64,000 nt of DNA from Niabella aurantiaca DSM 17617 (GCF_000374125.1 NZ_KB893649.1:144759-208758); one strand, 5' to 3'. Positions 9,082 to 21,145 are shown, counted from the stretch's first letter. A program made the numbers and translations. The notes: generated by a model from the sequence alone, not told the origin.

Positions 9082-9966
9082 TTAGATGTGTTTGGTGTCA
9101 TAAGCAAACCCCGGCAGGCTTTGTATAGCTTCTGCTAAATGCTTACGATGACACTGGCAAATATTTGCCTCAAAACACGTTAAAGCAATACGTTGGTGTT
9201 GTTGCAGCAGCTGGTATATTTTTTCCTGCGAGGGAATTGTTTTTGTAAGGTTGCTTTTTTTATATATTTCAAATAACTCGTCGTAATCTTTTTGGGTTTT
9301 CAGCTCCTGTCGTTGTTCCGACCGGATACCCACTTCAGGAAAATGCAGGTATTGAATATTTAAGCTCCCGCAATAACGCTTCAATTGGCTGCCGCTAAAA
9401 CCATACTTCATGCTTACAGGGTTATTACGTACATCTACCAATACTTTTACATCGTTCCTGATTAGCCGGTTGAGGTATTCTTCTAAAGAAATACCCTCAT
9501 ATCCAATGGTAAAAAGAATGGTTCGGTTGTCTTTAGGCCTGTTTGTATGTACCTTTTGCAGTTGTTCTTCGGTAAGTATATCCGAAGCTTTTATACTGTT
9601 AATGGCCCAGTAAGGATAGTTAAGATAGGTATGGCGCATTAAAGCGTTAGCACTCATGCCGCCGTAAAGTTTTTTTATTTCCAGCAAGTGTTTTTGATCG
9701 GTTATTTGTAGTTCTTTGAAATAATCTTTTTTATCGTTACTTACTATGCAAGTGTCATTGTCTGCCAGCAAACCTTTTTTGGACATAGCTGTTACATCAG
9801 CAGTAGCAGAGTAAGAAAAACAACCATACTTATAGGGTATAAAATCGTATGCAGGTACCTGCTGTTGTCTCACCAAAAGAAACAGCAGCTTTTGGAACAC
9901 AATTTTTTCAATAGTGCCTCCCATTTGCTGCAATAATGCCAGTATTATTTTCCTTCGGTAAAACAT
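9082..9966 (-). CDS. Panacea-like (DUF4065-type) N-terminus fused to DUF488
   Basis: 294 residues from the ATG at 9964-9966; a TTG three codons upstream is in frame but unnecessary. Residues about 1-75 (KIVFQKLLFLLVRQQQ, FIPYKYGCFSYSA) look like the SocA/Panacea family, which acts as an antitoxin or adaptor domain elsewhere. From about 150 a DUF488 domain follows: ILFTIGYEGISLEEYLNRL, VKVLVDVRNNPVS, and the terminal cysteine-histidine motif CFEANICQCHR. DUF488 biochemistry is unknown. The pair with the gene at 8264 may be a defence or stress module; this is inference. Confidence 0.75.
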   Translation of the reverse strand: MFYRRKIILALLQQMGGTIEKIVFQKLLFLLVRQQQVPAYDFIPYKYGCFSYSATADVTAMSKKGLLADNDTCIVSNDKKDYFKELQITDQKHLLEIKKLYGGMSANALMRHTYLNYPYWAINSIKASDILTEEQLQKVHTNRPKDNRTILFTIGYEGISLEEYLNRLIRNDVKVLVDVRNNPVSMKYGFSGSQLKRYCGSLNIQYLHFPEVGIRSEQRQELKTQKDYDELFEIYKKSNLTKTIPSQEKIYQLLQQHQRIALTCFEANICQCHRKHLAEAIQSLPGFAYDTKHI

Positions 9967-9972
9967 ATGTAA

Positions 9973-9980
9973 CAAAGATA
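9973..9980 (-). promoter_or_regulatory. TAnnTTTG box of the DUF488-fusion operon
   Basis: On the minus strand the sequence reads TATCTTTG, a perfect Bacteroidota -7 box, 6 nt before the ATG at 9966. The -33 position holds only TTT, so the promoter may be weak. If the box is right the transcript is nearly leaderless. Confidence 0.5.
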
Positions 9981-10300
9981 CAATTTTATTTCAGTTGCTA
10001 AAATAATTAGTAACACATATGCATAAAACGTAACTAATTTTTATACACTTTGACGGGTAAAATAGCCGGTTTTGTAATAGTAACCTTTACGTAAAGCCAT
10101 ACTAGGACTGTTTACGCTGCAGGCAAGAAAATACAAGTAACTAAAACAATGCTGCCACCTGCACCGGTGAAAAACGGAGCGTCGCAAGATGGATGTCAGG
10201 GTGTTCTTAAGATGGGCACATGAAAATAATAACGCTGTCTAACCTTACAAGCTATTGAACTATTTCCCTAGTTCCAGCATATCGCATACCACCTCTTACC

Positions 10301-10410
10301 GATACAGCAACGATATACGAACGATATAGCCAGAATACAGCCAGGATATAGCCAGGATACAGAAACGATATACAAAGGATATACAAACGATACAGAAAGG
10401 ATACAGAAAA
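10301..10410. repeat. Tandem array, ten 11-bp units
   Basis: Ten consecutive 11-bp units without a single length change, from GATACAGCAAC at 10301 to GATACAGAAAA at 10400-10410; the consensus is about GATAYAGAAAG. Variation is limited to a few positions (GATATACGAAC, GATATAGCCAG, AATACAGCCAG and so on). It lies 165 bp before the DUF6266 gene start and 335 bp from the divergent DUF488-fusion gene. It is not a CRISPR array because there are no spacers. Confidence 0.92.
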
Positions 10411-10420
10411 TAGGCGTTTT

Positions 10421-10500
10421 GCGGTCAGGAGGGATCAGAAGGGGTCAGAAGAGATCAGAAAGGATCATAAGGGGTCAGAAGGGATCAATAGGGATCAAAA
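10421..10500. repeat. Tandem array, eight 10-bp units
   Basis: Ten bases after the 11-bp array begins a second array of eight 10-bp units with a different sequence: GCGGTCAGGA, GGGATCAGAA, GGGGTCAGAA, GAGATCAGAA, AGGATCATAA, GGGGTCAGAA, GGGATCAATA, GGGATCAAAA. The consensus is GGGRTCAGAA. The period is close to one helical turn, so one face of the DNA would show TCA repeatedly. It ends 74 bp before the ATG at 10575. Confidence 0.92.
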
Positions 10501-10574
10501 AAATAAAACAGCCCTTTAATACCCCAATTTTATGCAAGCAAGCATTCTTTTATTCATTTTTAAAAATTAAAACT

Positions 10575-11084
10575 ATGGGCAGCGTCACCAATTCCATTTT
10601 AAGCGGCACCTCCGGCCGCACCGGGCGTGTTGTTATCGCCAACGTTCATGGGGTGGAAGTAAGCCGCATCCGGCCCGTAATGCGCAGCAGCTCCACCAAG
10701 CCGCAAACCGTTCACCGCGAGCTGTTTCGTTTTGCAGTAGCTTTTTTGGGGTTGTACAAGTCCTTTGCACGCCTGTTCTTTGGCAAGCGTAAAGAGCTGG
10801 TAACCCTCTATAACCAGGCACAGGCCATTACCGTTACCTGGACCAATAATGCACCGCCGGCCAGCACTAATGAAAGCGACCTGTGTACCGTTTTTGTGTA
10901 TGTGCCATCGCGCAGGGACGGACAGCTTTTCAGCGGGGTGGCAGCGCGCCTGGCAGGCACTGCTACGGCAAACCTGCTGCCCCTTTACGCGGGCGAGGAA
11001 GTGCATGTATGGGCTACCTTTATCGATGAGGGAGCCACTGAGGCCTGTAATTCCAAATACATGGGCTCCGTAACACTTACCTGA
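10575..11084 (+). CDS. DUF6266 family protein
   Basis: 169 residues. The start MGSVTNSILSGTSGRTGRVV, then VHGVEVSRIRP and PQTVHRELFRFA, follows the pattern of DUF6266 proteins of Bacteroidota, which begin with a Gly-rich GxxSGxxGxVV segment. The function is unknown. The frame stays open upstream to 10419, but that part is encoded by the tandem array (basic, repetitive residues), so the ATG at 10575 is the real start. A hairpin at 11109-11135 is a good terminator. Confidence 0.78.
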   Translation: MGSVTNSILSGTSGRTGRVVIANVHGVEVSRIRPVMRSSSTKPQTVHRELFRFAVAFLGLYKSFARLFFGKRKELVTLYNQAQAITVTWTNNAPPASTNESDLCTVFVYVPSRRDGQLFSGVAARLAGTATANLLPLYAGEEVHVWATFIDEGATEACNSKYMGSVTLT

Positions 11085-11108
11085 TTCTTTTTTGAAAAAA
11101 AGACCGTT

Positions 11109-11144
11109 GCCGGGGGTATCGTATATACCTCCGGCATTTTGCTG
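11109..11144 (+). terminator. Terminator after the DUF6266 gene
   Basis: An 11-bp stem (11109-11119 with 11125-11135, one G-T wobble) starts 25 nt after the stop codon and is followed by a short T-rich run (ATTTTGCTGT). Confidence 0.6.
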
Positions 11145-11316
11145 TATATCCATGCCGGGGTTAAAAACAATGATCACTTTACAAATTAAATAGGGCGCAT
11201 TTCAATTTTTCGCCTTGACAAACTTTTTTTAATCGTCATTTATCTCCGGAACTTTTAATAAAAAAATTAACTACCTTACAATGAATTAAAATCATTACAA
11301 TTCCAAAACTTTTATT

Positions 11317-11568
11317 ATGTCAAACGAACATCAAGAAGTGGACATCCAAGACGAATCTGCATTAAAAAAAGTGGCCAACATTGCGCTATATGTAATGGCA
11401 GCCATCGGTATTGTTATATTTATCGCACTTAACGGCACCATTGGTTTTAACATTTTTGGAATGATATATGGAGGTTTAATAATCCTGAGCGGGTTTGTTA
11501 TTAAAGCTACCTTATTTGTGATTGCAAATATATCTACCACATTAAAAGAGATGAAGTCATTAAAATAA
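11317..11568 (+). CDS. Small two-helix membrane protein
   Basis: 83 residues with an acidic N-terminus (1-18) and two membrane segments, about 20-43 (VANIALYVMAAIGIVIFIAL) and 47-70 (FGMIYGGLIILSGFVIKATL), then a charged tail KEMKSLK. No family is recognised. The region before it is strongly AT-rich. It is a single gene. Confidence 0.65.
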   Translation: MSNEHQEVDIQDESALKKVANIALYVMAAIGIVIFIALNGTIGFNIFGMIYGGLIILSGFVIKATLFVIANISTTLKEMKSLK

Positions 11569-11766
11569 TTACAGCCAGCATTATTTATTCGAACGGTCCT
11601 TATAATCCGTAGCTACGCATTGCATGCAAATCATTATTGGTCTTTGGACATGCATTTGAGGTGTTGGTTATGCTGTCGCCTCAAAAGAACCATATAAGAA
11701 ATGCCCTGGGCATTGCCTTTAGCATCCTCATCCCAGGAAGTGTAGACAAGGCGTTCCAAGAGGGCC

Positions 11767-11835
11767 AGGATGACTTGTGGGACATGGCGATATTCAACCT
11801 TAGTTCTGCTTCGTGTCTTTGTGGCAAATGACACA
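11767..11835. repeat. Second copy of a dispersed degenerate repeat
   Basis: Contains TGTGGGACATGGCG at 11776-11789, identical to 6555-6568, followed in both copies by TATTCAA and a stretch ending TTTGTGGCAAA or TTTGCGGCAAA. The copies are about 5.2 kb apart, both intergenic. Confidence 0.6.
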
Positions 11836-11895
11836 CAACATTGCTCCGCATGAAAACTGTTGACGAATGTCATTAATTTCTAAAAAACACCTGAA

Positions 11896-11903
11896 TAATT
11901 TTG
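11896..11903 (+). promoter_or_regulatory. TAATTTTG box before the DUF4345 gene
   Basis: A perfect TAnnTTTG box 19 nt before the ATG at 11923; no clear TTG lies at the -33 spacing. Confidence 0.45.
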
Positions 11904-11922
11904 CATCCTAAAATAAAACAAG

Positions 11923-12318
11923 ATGAAAAAAATATTCAGTTATGCCGGTTATGGTTTTGTTTGTATTTCTGCATTAAGCCTTGCATGGGTTGCGGCAATG
12001 GCCTGGTACAATCCGCAGGCGGTTATGGACCTGGTGCATGTAACGTTGAACAATACCGATGCATTAAGTTCCATCAGGGGCGTATATGGCGGTGTGGGTT
12101 TTTCGGTGATCGCCGTATTGATCTACACCATGCGCAGGAACCTGCCTCTTGCGTTGCTTTTCCTGAGCCTGTTCTGGCTGCTGTATGCATTGTCAAGGCT
12201 TGTTACTATTTGGGCTAACGGATCATTAGGCAGCTTTGGCAGCAACTGGCTCACCATAGAAACTACATTTGGTATGATAGCGCTGGTGCTTTACCTGGGA
12301 AACAGGAAGCGGGCTTAG
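11923..12318 (+). CDS. DUF4345-like membrane protein
   Basis: 131 residues with four predicted membrane helices (about 5-28, 45-65, 75-97, 108-126). The motif SSIRGVYGGVGFSVIAVLIY with a preceding Pro/Met segment fits DUF4345, a family of small inner-membrane proteins with unknown role. It is convergent with the GH109-like gene; the two share the strong hairpin at 12384-12412. Confidence 0.75.
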   Translation: MKKIFSYAGYGFVCISALSLAWVAAMAWYNPQAVMDLVHVTLNNTDALSSIRGVYGGVGFSVIAVLIYTMRRNLPLALLFLSLFWLLYALSRLVTIWANGSLGSFGSNWLTIETTFGMIALVLYLGNRKRA

Positions 12319-12379
12319 CTTTCGGCGGCAGAGCACCCTGGCAGCACGCAACCATCAATAAACGGGCAATAATCCCGAA

Positions 12380-12412
12380 AAAAAAATGTCCGCCCCTGAA
12401 CGGCGGACATTT
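12380..12412 (-). terminator. Strong terminator, convergent genes
   Basis: A perfect 11-bp stem (12384-12394 with 12402-12412, 7-nt loop). Read on the minus strand it is followed by nine T, so it mainly ends the GH109-like transcript. On the plus strand the T-run is only three bases. Confidence 0.85.
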
Positions 12413-12431
12413 AAAATGAACAGTTCGTAGA

Positions 12432-13787
12432 TTAATAATCATCGTTGAGCGCAAACACCGGTTTCCGGTACATCCAGTTGCCCCCGGTGAAATCCGGGAA
12501 CTCAACGGTCTGGTGCCCCAGTGCGATCGATTGCTCACTAAGGGGGGTAATAACGCTCCAGGTGGCCGCATCATAAACATCCATCTGGGTAGGCTCTTTC
12601 CTTTTTGCCGATTCGATGAACGAATGGATCACAAAGAAGTCCATGCCGCCATGACCGGCCCCGGCCGCATCTTCCCCGTATTTTTTCCACAGCGGGTGGT
12701 CGTATTTATCCAGCCATACCTGGGCCTTATCCCAGGTATGGGGTTTGGATACGCCTTCCACATAAATACCGCTGTTCACATCCATCCACAGGCCTTTAGT
12801 TCCCTGTACGCGGAATCCGAGAGAATACGGACGCGGCAGGTTGGTGTCGTGCTGCAGGATCACCGTTTCACCATTGACACAATTGATCTGGGTGGTTACA
12901 ATATCGCCCAGTTTAAAATTCACTTTCGCATTTTTATGGGTAGGTCCGCCAACCTCTACAATGTAATCGTGCAGGCCGCGGGTCTTTGTAGCAAACGCAT
13001 TCAGGGAAAGAAAACGGTTCCCGCGGTTGATGTTGATGTAATGCGCTACCGGGCCGATGCCGTGCGTGGGATAGAGATCGCCGTTGCGCCAAACGGAATG
13101 ATCCGTACGCCACCGCGATTCAGAATATCCGTCGGTATGGCCAAACTCGGCGCCTTTCCCGTACGGTGTTTTCCCGTCGTTGAATTTAACTCCGCGCAGA
13201 TCGTGCTGGTAGCCTCCCTGTAAATGGATCAGCTCCCCAAACACATTCTGGCGCACCATGTTCAATACAGCCATCACATCCCTGCGGTAGCACACATTCT
13301 CCAGCATCATTACATGACCGTTGTACCTTTCGGCAGCATGCACCACATCCCAATGATCCTGCAGGGAGATGCCGAGGATCACCTCGGTTCCTACATATTT
13401 GATGCCTGCTTCCAGCGCCCCGATGATCATGGGCTTATGCAGCTCCCAGGGAGTGGCAATGATCACCGCTTCGATCCCTTTTTTCGCATACATATTCTTC
13501 CAGTCATCGGCCCCGTTGGAATAGTACACGGGCTGTTTTTTACCGGCTTTTGAAAATTTTTCTTTTGCCGCTTCAATGCAGCGGGGATCAATATCACAAA
13601 CGCCTACAACCTCCACATCATCCCGCTTTAATAAAAGATCCAGGTGCCAGATACCCCGGGCACCCACTCCCACGATCGCCGCTTTCAGCCTGGTAGCTGC
13701 CGTAGGTTTTAATACTGTTTCTGATGGCAGAATCGCTACCGAAGCCATTGCCAGGCCGGCGCTTTTTACAAAGTCTTTACGTTTCAT
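12432..13787 (-). CDS. Gfo/Idh/MocA-family protein, GH109-like (putative alpha-N-acetylgalactosaminidase)
   Basis: 451 residues. It starts with a Tat-like leader (MKRKDFVKSAGLAMASVAIL; the twin arginine is replaced by KRK, so export is uncertain). The Rossmann fold follows: AAIVGVGARGIWHLDLLL, VEVVGVCDID. GH109 enzymes are NAD-dependent retaining glycosidases; the segments MMLENVCYRRDVMAVLNM and GYQHDLRGVKFNDG match that branch better than ordinary sugar dehydrogenases. The likely role is removal of terminal GalNAc-type sugars. It lies next to a beta-galactosidase on the same strand, consistent with a glycan-degrading neighbourhood. Confidence 0.78.
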   Translation of the reverse strand: MKRKDFVKSAGLAMASVAILPSETVLKPTAATRLKAAIVGVGARGIWHLDLLLKRDDVEVVGVCDIDPRCIEAAKEKFSKAGKKQPVYYSNGADDWKNMYAKKGIEAVIIATPWELHKPMIIGALEAGIKYVGTEVILGISLQDHWDVVHAAERYNGHVMMLENVCYRRDVMAVLNMVRQNVFGELIHLQGGYQHDLRGVKFNDGKTPYGKGAEFGHTDGYSESRWRTDHSVWRNGDLYPTHGIGPVAHYININRGNRFLSLNAFATKTRGLHDYIVEVGGPTHKNAKVNFKLGDIVTTQINCVNGETVILQHDTNLPRPYSLGFRVQGTKGLWMDVNSGIYVEGVSKPHTWDKAQVWLDKYDHPLWKKYGEDAAGAGHGGMDFFVIHSFIESAKRKEPTQMDVYDAATWSVITPLSEQSIALGHQTVEFPDFTGGNWMYRKPVFALNDDY

Positions 13788-14023
13788 CCGTGTTTTATTT
13801 TATGCCTGTCCCACAGCTACGGGGTCAGGCGGGTTTTAATGGCGATCTCCTTTATTACCGGCAGCATTTTTTCCGGATCCGGCCGGTCTGTTCTGTGAAA
13901 CTGCTGCAAGCATCGGCTGATGGTTTACCGGACGCCTAAGGTAATCTGAATCGCACATATCAAAAAGGATCCATGCCTGTTTTTAAAGAGCAACCGTTTG
14001 CGCATGCCCGCCGGGCGGCGCTT

Positions 14024-17215
<3,192 letters not shown>

Positions 17216-17248
17216 CTAATTTAGAAAAAGCGGGGAAAACTATGACAA
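17216..17248 (-). promoter_or_regulatory. Promoter of the beta-galactosidase gene
   Basis: Minus strand TTG (17246-17248), 22 nt, then TAAATTAG (17216-17223), one mismatch to TAnnTTTG, 30 nt before the start. Confidence 0.45.
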
Positions 17249-17474
17249 TTTATACATAAGCGGCGGCGGCACAGCAAGCGGAATTACAACCGGCTCAAAC
17301 CGGTCAAATGCTTTACAGACAGGCATTACGGACCAACAGGTCCAAAAAGCCTTCATTCGCGCAATCGATTGTACTGTTTAAAAAATAATATCCGAAGATC
17401 CGGGTTTCTCCTCTGTACCCCAGGCATACTTTGCGGTTCAGCCATGCACTGTTATTAAAAATGCGTTTAGTTTC

Positions 17475-20297
17475 CTATTTCTTTTCCGGTTGTAAAACAG
17501 CCGTTACCACATTACCGCTGGAAAAGATCTTCTGAGCCGCGGCCTTTACGCTTTCCGGTGTCAGCGCATTGATGTACTTTTCGCTATTCAGGAACCGGTC
17601 CGGATCCTTTTTTTCCAGCCGCGCAGAAAGGATGTATTCCAGCCAGGTACCGTTTTGCTCTATGGCTACCTTGTTCCGCTCCAGCCATTGCTGCTTCACT
17701 TTGTCCAGGTTCTCTTTAGACGGCCCCCGGGTTTCTATATTGCGGATCTCGGCGCTCATTGCTTTTAACAAGGTATCTACCTTGGCCGGGCCGGTAGGCA
17801 ACTGGGTAAAGAAGCTGTAATGTGCATATGGAAAACGATCAATGCTTACCGAAGTACCACCGCCGTAAATGCCCTGTATCTTCTCCCGCAGCTCTTCGAT
17901 CACCCGGATGTTCAGCACTTCGCTTACGGCCCGCATGTTCAGGACCAGGTCCGGGCTGTACGCCAGCTCTCCTGTTACGAGGGAAAGGATCAGGCTTTTT
18001 TCGGCCTCGCCTTTATACACGGTAAGGTCCACTTTTCCTTTTACCGGGCGCACTCCGTTATCTTTAAAGGCAAACTTCTTTTTTGTTGCCGGCAAACCGC
18101 CGATGTAGGTTTCCACCAGTGGTTTCAGAACCGCTTCATCGATACTGCCTACAAAGCCAAACTGCATGCCGCTGGCATCACCGAAGTGTTCTTTATAGAT
18201 CTGAACCGCCCGGCGCATATCGATCTGGTCAAAATACTCCGGACGGGGAACCGCTACCGGTGCCAGCGGATTGTTCCTGTAAACGGTCTTAAGCAGGGTA
18301 TCGATAAAAACCGTTTCGGGGTTGGAAAGGATATAGGCTACGCTGGCTTTATTCTTTTGCACAAAGGAATGGAATAACGCCGTATCCACTCTTGGAGCCG
18401 TGGCTTTGAGGTACAATAGTTGCAGCATGGTTTCGAGATCCTTTACGCTGGAGCTGCCGGAAAAGCCATCTGTAGTGCCCGTCAATGATACTCCTGCCGA
18501 TGCGGTCTTTCCCGCCAGGGCTTTTTGCAGATCGGTAGGCGAAAAAGCCCCGTACCCCATTGCGCCCGCTACACTCAGCGCATACTGGGCATTGTATTTA
18601 TCTGCAACACCATACCCATTGGTGCCTCCGTAGCGGCGTGCACCCATCCGGATCTCATCATCCTTAAAATCCGTTTTCTTAAAGGTTACAAAAGTGCCAT
18701 TGCTGAGCTCCCAGGTTTTGGTGCCCAGTTTGCTATCAATGGTCTCTTTCAGTATCTTCCCGGGTTTGGGTTTAGTGGAAAGCAGATCTGTTGCGATGAT
18801 CTTTTCTTCATTGGCCCTGATGTCCGTCCTGGCCATCACGGCACCGGCGGCATTTACCAAATCCTGCGCAGCCGGCAGCTTTGCCGCAACCGGCCCGGTA
18901 AGAGTCACAAAATAATTGGATTGCTTTTGCAGCGACCGGGCAAAGGCATTGATCTCCGGGAGCGCAACTTGCGGCAATAGTTCTTTTACGTATTCCCGCT
19001 CTTTTGCAATACCGGGGATGGGCTCGCCGGTAAGGAAATTGCGGACGTATTCATTTACATAATTCGCAGACTCTGTTTTCTCCCGCTCATTATAGGCCTT
19101 ATCCATCCCGGCCTCCATGGTTTTTTTTACCCGGTCCAGCTCCGCCTGGGTAAAGCCAAAACGCTTTGCTTTTTCAATTTCCTCTACCAGGGTCTCCAGT
19201 CCTTTTTTTGCATCCGCCGCTGTGGCTACTCCTGCTCCCGCATTGAACTGATCGTAATTACGGGCATAACTTCCAAAATAGGTGTATCCGTAAAGAAAGG
19301 GAGGATTGGGCTGCTGTGTCAGATCGCGCAGGCGCTGGTTCAGGATACTGGAAAAGATATTCTTGATCAGGTCCTGTTCATATTCCCCCACCGTTTGCGC
19401 CTCTTTTGAAGGAAAGGCGCTGTAAGCGATCCCTACAGAGTAGTTGGTAGCTTCTTTATCCGTTACCACCATACCGTCGTTGCTGCTGTACGGTTTTACA
19501 TCGGAATAATCACGTGCACGGGGATCTGCCGGGTTTGCCATGCCACTGAAATGTTTTTTTATCAGGGCTTCGGCGGTTGCCGGCTCTACATCTCCCACAA
19601 CAACAGCAGCCATGAGGTTGGGCCGGTACCAGTCTTTATAAAACTTACGGATCAGCCCGGGATCATAAGCGCGGATAATGGAGTCTACCCCTATGGGGAG
19701 CCGGTTGGCATACCGGCTTCCGGCAAACAGTTTCGGATAGATCTGCCGGAACATACGGTCGTCCGCACCCTTTCCCAGCCTGCTTTCCTCAAGGATCACG
19801 TTTCGCTCCCCGTTGATATCATCGGTGTTGTAGGTAACCTGATGCGCCCAGTCTTCAAGTATCTGAAAGCCTTTTTCGAGGTTGCCCGGTTTATCCGTGG
19901 GGATGGGTAACATATAAACGGTTTCGTCAAATGATGTATAGGCATTCAGATCATTTCCAAAGCCCACTCCAATACTTTGCAGAAAGCTTACAATATCATT
20001 CTTTTTAAAATTGCGGGTGCCGTTAAATGCCATATGCTCTGCCATATGGGCGAGGCCCTGCTGGTCATCATCTTCAAGGATAGAGCCGGCATTGACCACC
20101 AGCCGCAGCTCCACTTTATTCCCCGGCTTCCTGTTCTGCCTGATATAATAAGTAAACCCGTTTGGCAGGGTTCCGATCGTTACTTTGGGATCCAGTGGAA
20201 TGGAATCGGTTAGCTTTACCTGGGCAGTCAGTACAAGGCCAGCTGATAAAAGAAACAACAGGGCGATTCCTTTTATCAAGATCCGTTTTTGCTTCAT
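17475..20297 (-). CDS. Secreted M16 zinc peptidase (insulinase/pitrilysin family)
   Basis: 940 residues from ATG at 20295-20297, chosen because a normal signal peptide (MKQKRILIKGIALLFLL...LTAQ) follows; the frame extends 16 codons further to a TTG. The active half carries the inverted zinc motif HMAEH in LAHMAEHMAFNGTRNF with a downstream acidic helix (NGERNVILEESRLG) for the third zinc ligand. Two M16 N/C module pairs follow in one chain; the second pair lacks the zinc motif, as is usual. It probably degrades peptides in the periplasm. It is a single gene. Confidence 0.92.
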   Translation of the reverse strand: MKQKRILIKGIALLFLLSAGLVLTAQVKLTDSIPLDPKVTIGTLPNGFTYYIRQNRKPGNKVELRLVVNAGSILEDDDQQGLAHMAEHMAFNGTRNFKKNDIVSFLQSIGVGFGNDLNAYTSFDETVYMLPIPTDKPGNLEKGFQILEDWAHQVTYNTDDINGERNVILEESRLGKGADDRMFRQIYPKLFAGSRYANRLPIGVDSIIRAYDPGLIRKFYKDWYRPNLMAAVVVGDVEPATAEALIKKHFSGMANPADPRARDYSDVKPYSSNDGMVVTDKEATNYSVGIAYSAFPSKEAQTVGEYEQDLIKNIFSSILNQRLRDLTQQPNPPFLYGYTYFGSYARNYDQFNAGAGVATAADAKKGLETLVEEIEKAKRFGFTQAELDRVKKTMEAGMDKAYNEREKTESANYVNEYVRNFLTGEPIPGIAKEREYVKELLPQVALPEINAFARSLQKQSNYFVTLTGPVAAKLPAAQDLVNAAGAVMARTDIRANEEKIIATDLLSTKPKPGKILKETIDSKLGTKTWELSNGTFVTFKKTDFKDDEIRMGARRYGGTNGYGVADKYNAQYALSVAGAMGYGAFSPTDLQKALAGKTASAGVSLTGTTDGFSGSSSVKDLETMLQLLYLKATAPRVDTALFHSFVQKNKASVAYILSNPETVFIDTLLKTVYRNNPLAPVAVPRPEYFDQIDMRRAVQIYKEHFGDASGMQFGFVGSIDEAVLKPLVETYIGGLPATKKKFAFKDNGVRPVKGKVDLTVYKGEAEKSLILSLVTGELAYSPDLVLNMRAVSEVLNIRVIEELREKIQGIYGGGTSVSIDRFPYAHYSFFTQLPTGPAKVDTLLKAMSAEIRNIETRGPSKENLDKVKQQWLERNKVAIEQNGTWLEYILSARLEKKDPDRFLNSEKYINALTPESVKAAAQKIFSSGNVVTAVLQPEKK

Positions 20298-20371
20298 AGA
20301 ACGTTTTCTTGTTTTAAAGTAAAAATAATAAACAGTCGTTAGCAAAAATAAGGGATAAAGCCGTATGCCGG

Positions 20372-21040
20372 TTATTTATCGGCACCTTTAACCACGATCA
20401 CGATTTCACCCCTGACCGTTTTTTGTGAAAAATAGGCGGCAACATCGGTCAGCGTACCCCGGTGGGTCTCTTCAAAAAGTTTGGTCAGCTCCCGGCTCAC
20501 ACTGCATTCCCTGCCGGGACCAAAATAACCTGCCAGGTCATTGAGCGTTTTCACAAGCCGCAGGGGCGATTCGTAAAAGATCATGGTCCGTTCTTCGGTC
20601 TTCAGGCTTTCCAGCAGGCTGTGCCGGCCTTTTTTGAGGGGAAGAAACCCTTCAAAGCAAAAACGGTTGGCGGGCAGGCCGCTGTTCACAAGCGCCGGAA
20701 CAAAAGCAGTGGCCCCGGGTAGGGAAGTTACGCCCACCCCGGCCTTTACACAGGCCCTTACCAAAAGAAAAGCGGGATCCGAGATCCCCGGGGTACCGGC
20801 ATCCGTAACCAGGGCCATTTTCCGCCCGGCCAGCAACTGGTCTACAAGATGGTCCGTTATCTTGTGCTCATTGTGCTGATGGTAAGGAGTGAGCGGCTTG
20901 CTGATCTGGTAATGGTTCAGCAAATGCGCCGTATTGCGGGTATCCTCCGCGAGGATCAGGTCCACGTCCTTTAACACCTCCAACGCCCGGAACGTGATGT
21001 CCTTTAAATTACCAATGGGTGTGGGAACAAGGTAAAGCAT
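20372..21040 (-). CDS. rsmI: 16S rRNA 2'-O-methyltransferase RsmI
   Basis: 222 residues from ATG at 21038-21040. RsmI methylates the ribose of C1402 in 16S rRNA using SAM. The tetrapyrrole methylase fold is clear: MLYLVPTPIGNLKDITFRAL, ILAEDTRNTAHLL, LVTDAGTPGISDPAFLLV and SLPGATAFVPALVNSGL. The C-terminal part (SREL-TKLFEE-THRG) is the usual short tail. The open frame extends to 21115 through a heptamer array, so an upstream start is unlikely. It follows purS on the same strand. Confidence 0.95.
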   Translation of the reverse strand: MLYLVPTPIGNLKDITFRALEVLKDVDLILAEDTRNTAHLLNHYQISKPLTPYHQHNEHKITDHLVDQLLAGRKMALVTDAGTPGISDPAFLLVRACVKAGVGVTSLPGATAFVPALVNSGLPANRFCFEGFLPLKKGRHSLLESLKTEERTMIFYESPLRLVKTLNDLAGYFGPGRECSVSRELTKLFEETHRGTLTDVAAYFSQKTVRGEIVIVVKGADK

Positions 21041-21089
21041 TTGGGAATGTAAAAGCGGAATATTAAATAAGAAATGTAAAACAGGCGGC

Positions 21090-21145
21090 CGGGATTCCAG
21101 GAACCAGATCCTCAATTCTGGATTCTGGATTCTCGATTCCCGACT
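21090..21145. repeat. Heptamer-period array between purS and rsmI
   Basis: Eight 7-bp units in perfect register: CGGGATT, CCAGGAA, CCAGATC, CTCAATT, CTGGATT, CTGGATT, CTCGATT, CCCGACT. The left and right halves are roughly inverted copies, so the array can fold. Its last two bases overlap the purS stop codon. Confidence 0.8.

Larger units (their letters stand above)
11569..11922. other. Gene-free stretch with one repeat copy and a promoter
   Basis: No gene is credible here. It holds a degenerate repeat (11767-11835) related to the one at 6551-6616 and, at its end, the promoter of the DUF4345 gene. The rest shows nothing recognisable. Confidence 0.6.

Noticed and set aside
10301-10500. CRISPR array
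   Set aside because: Units are 10-11 bp and directly adjacent with no spacers, and no cas genes are present.
10419-10574. Longer start for the DUF6266 gene
   Set aside because: The extra residues are encoded by the 10-bp tandem array and an A-rich leader; the family motif begins at the ATG at 10575.
11634-11873. Minus-strand 79-residue open frame
   Set aside because: It runs through the dispersed repeat at 11767-11835 and resembles no family.
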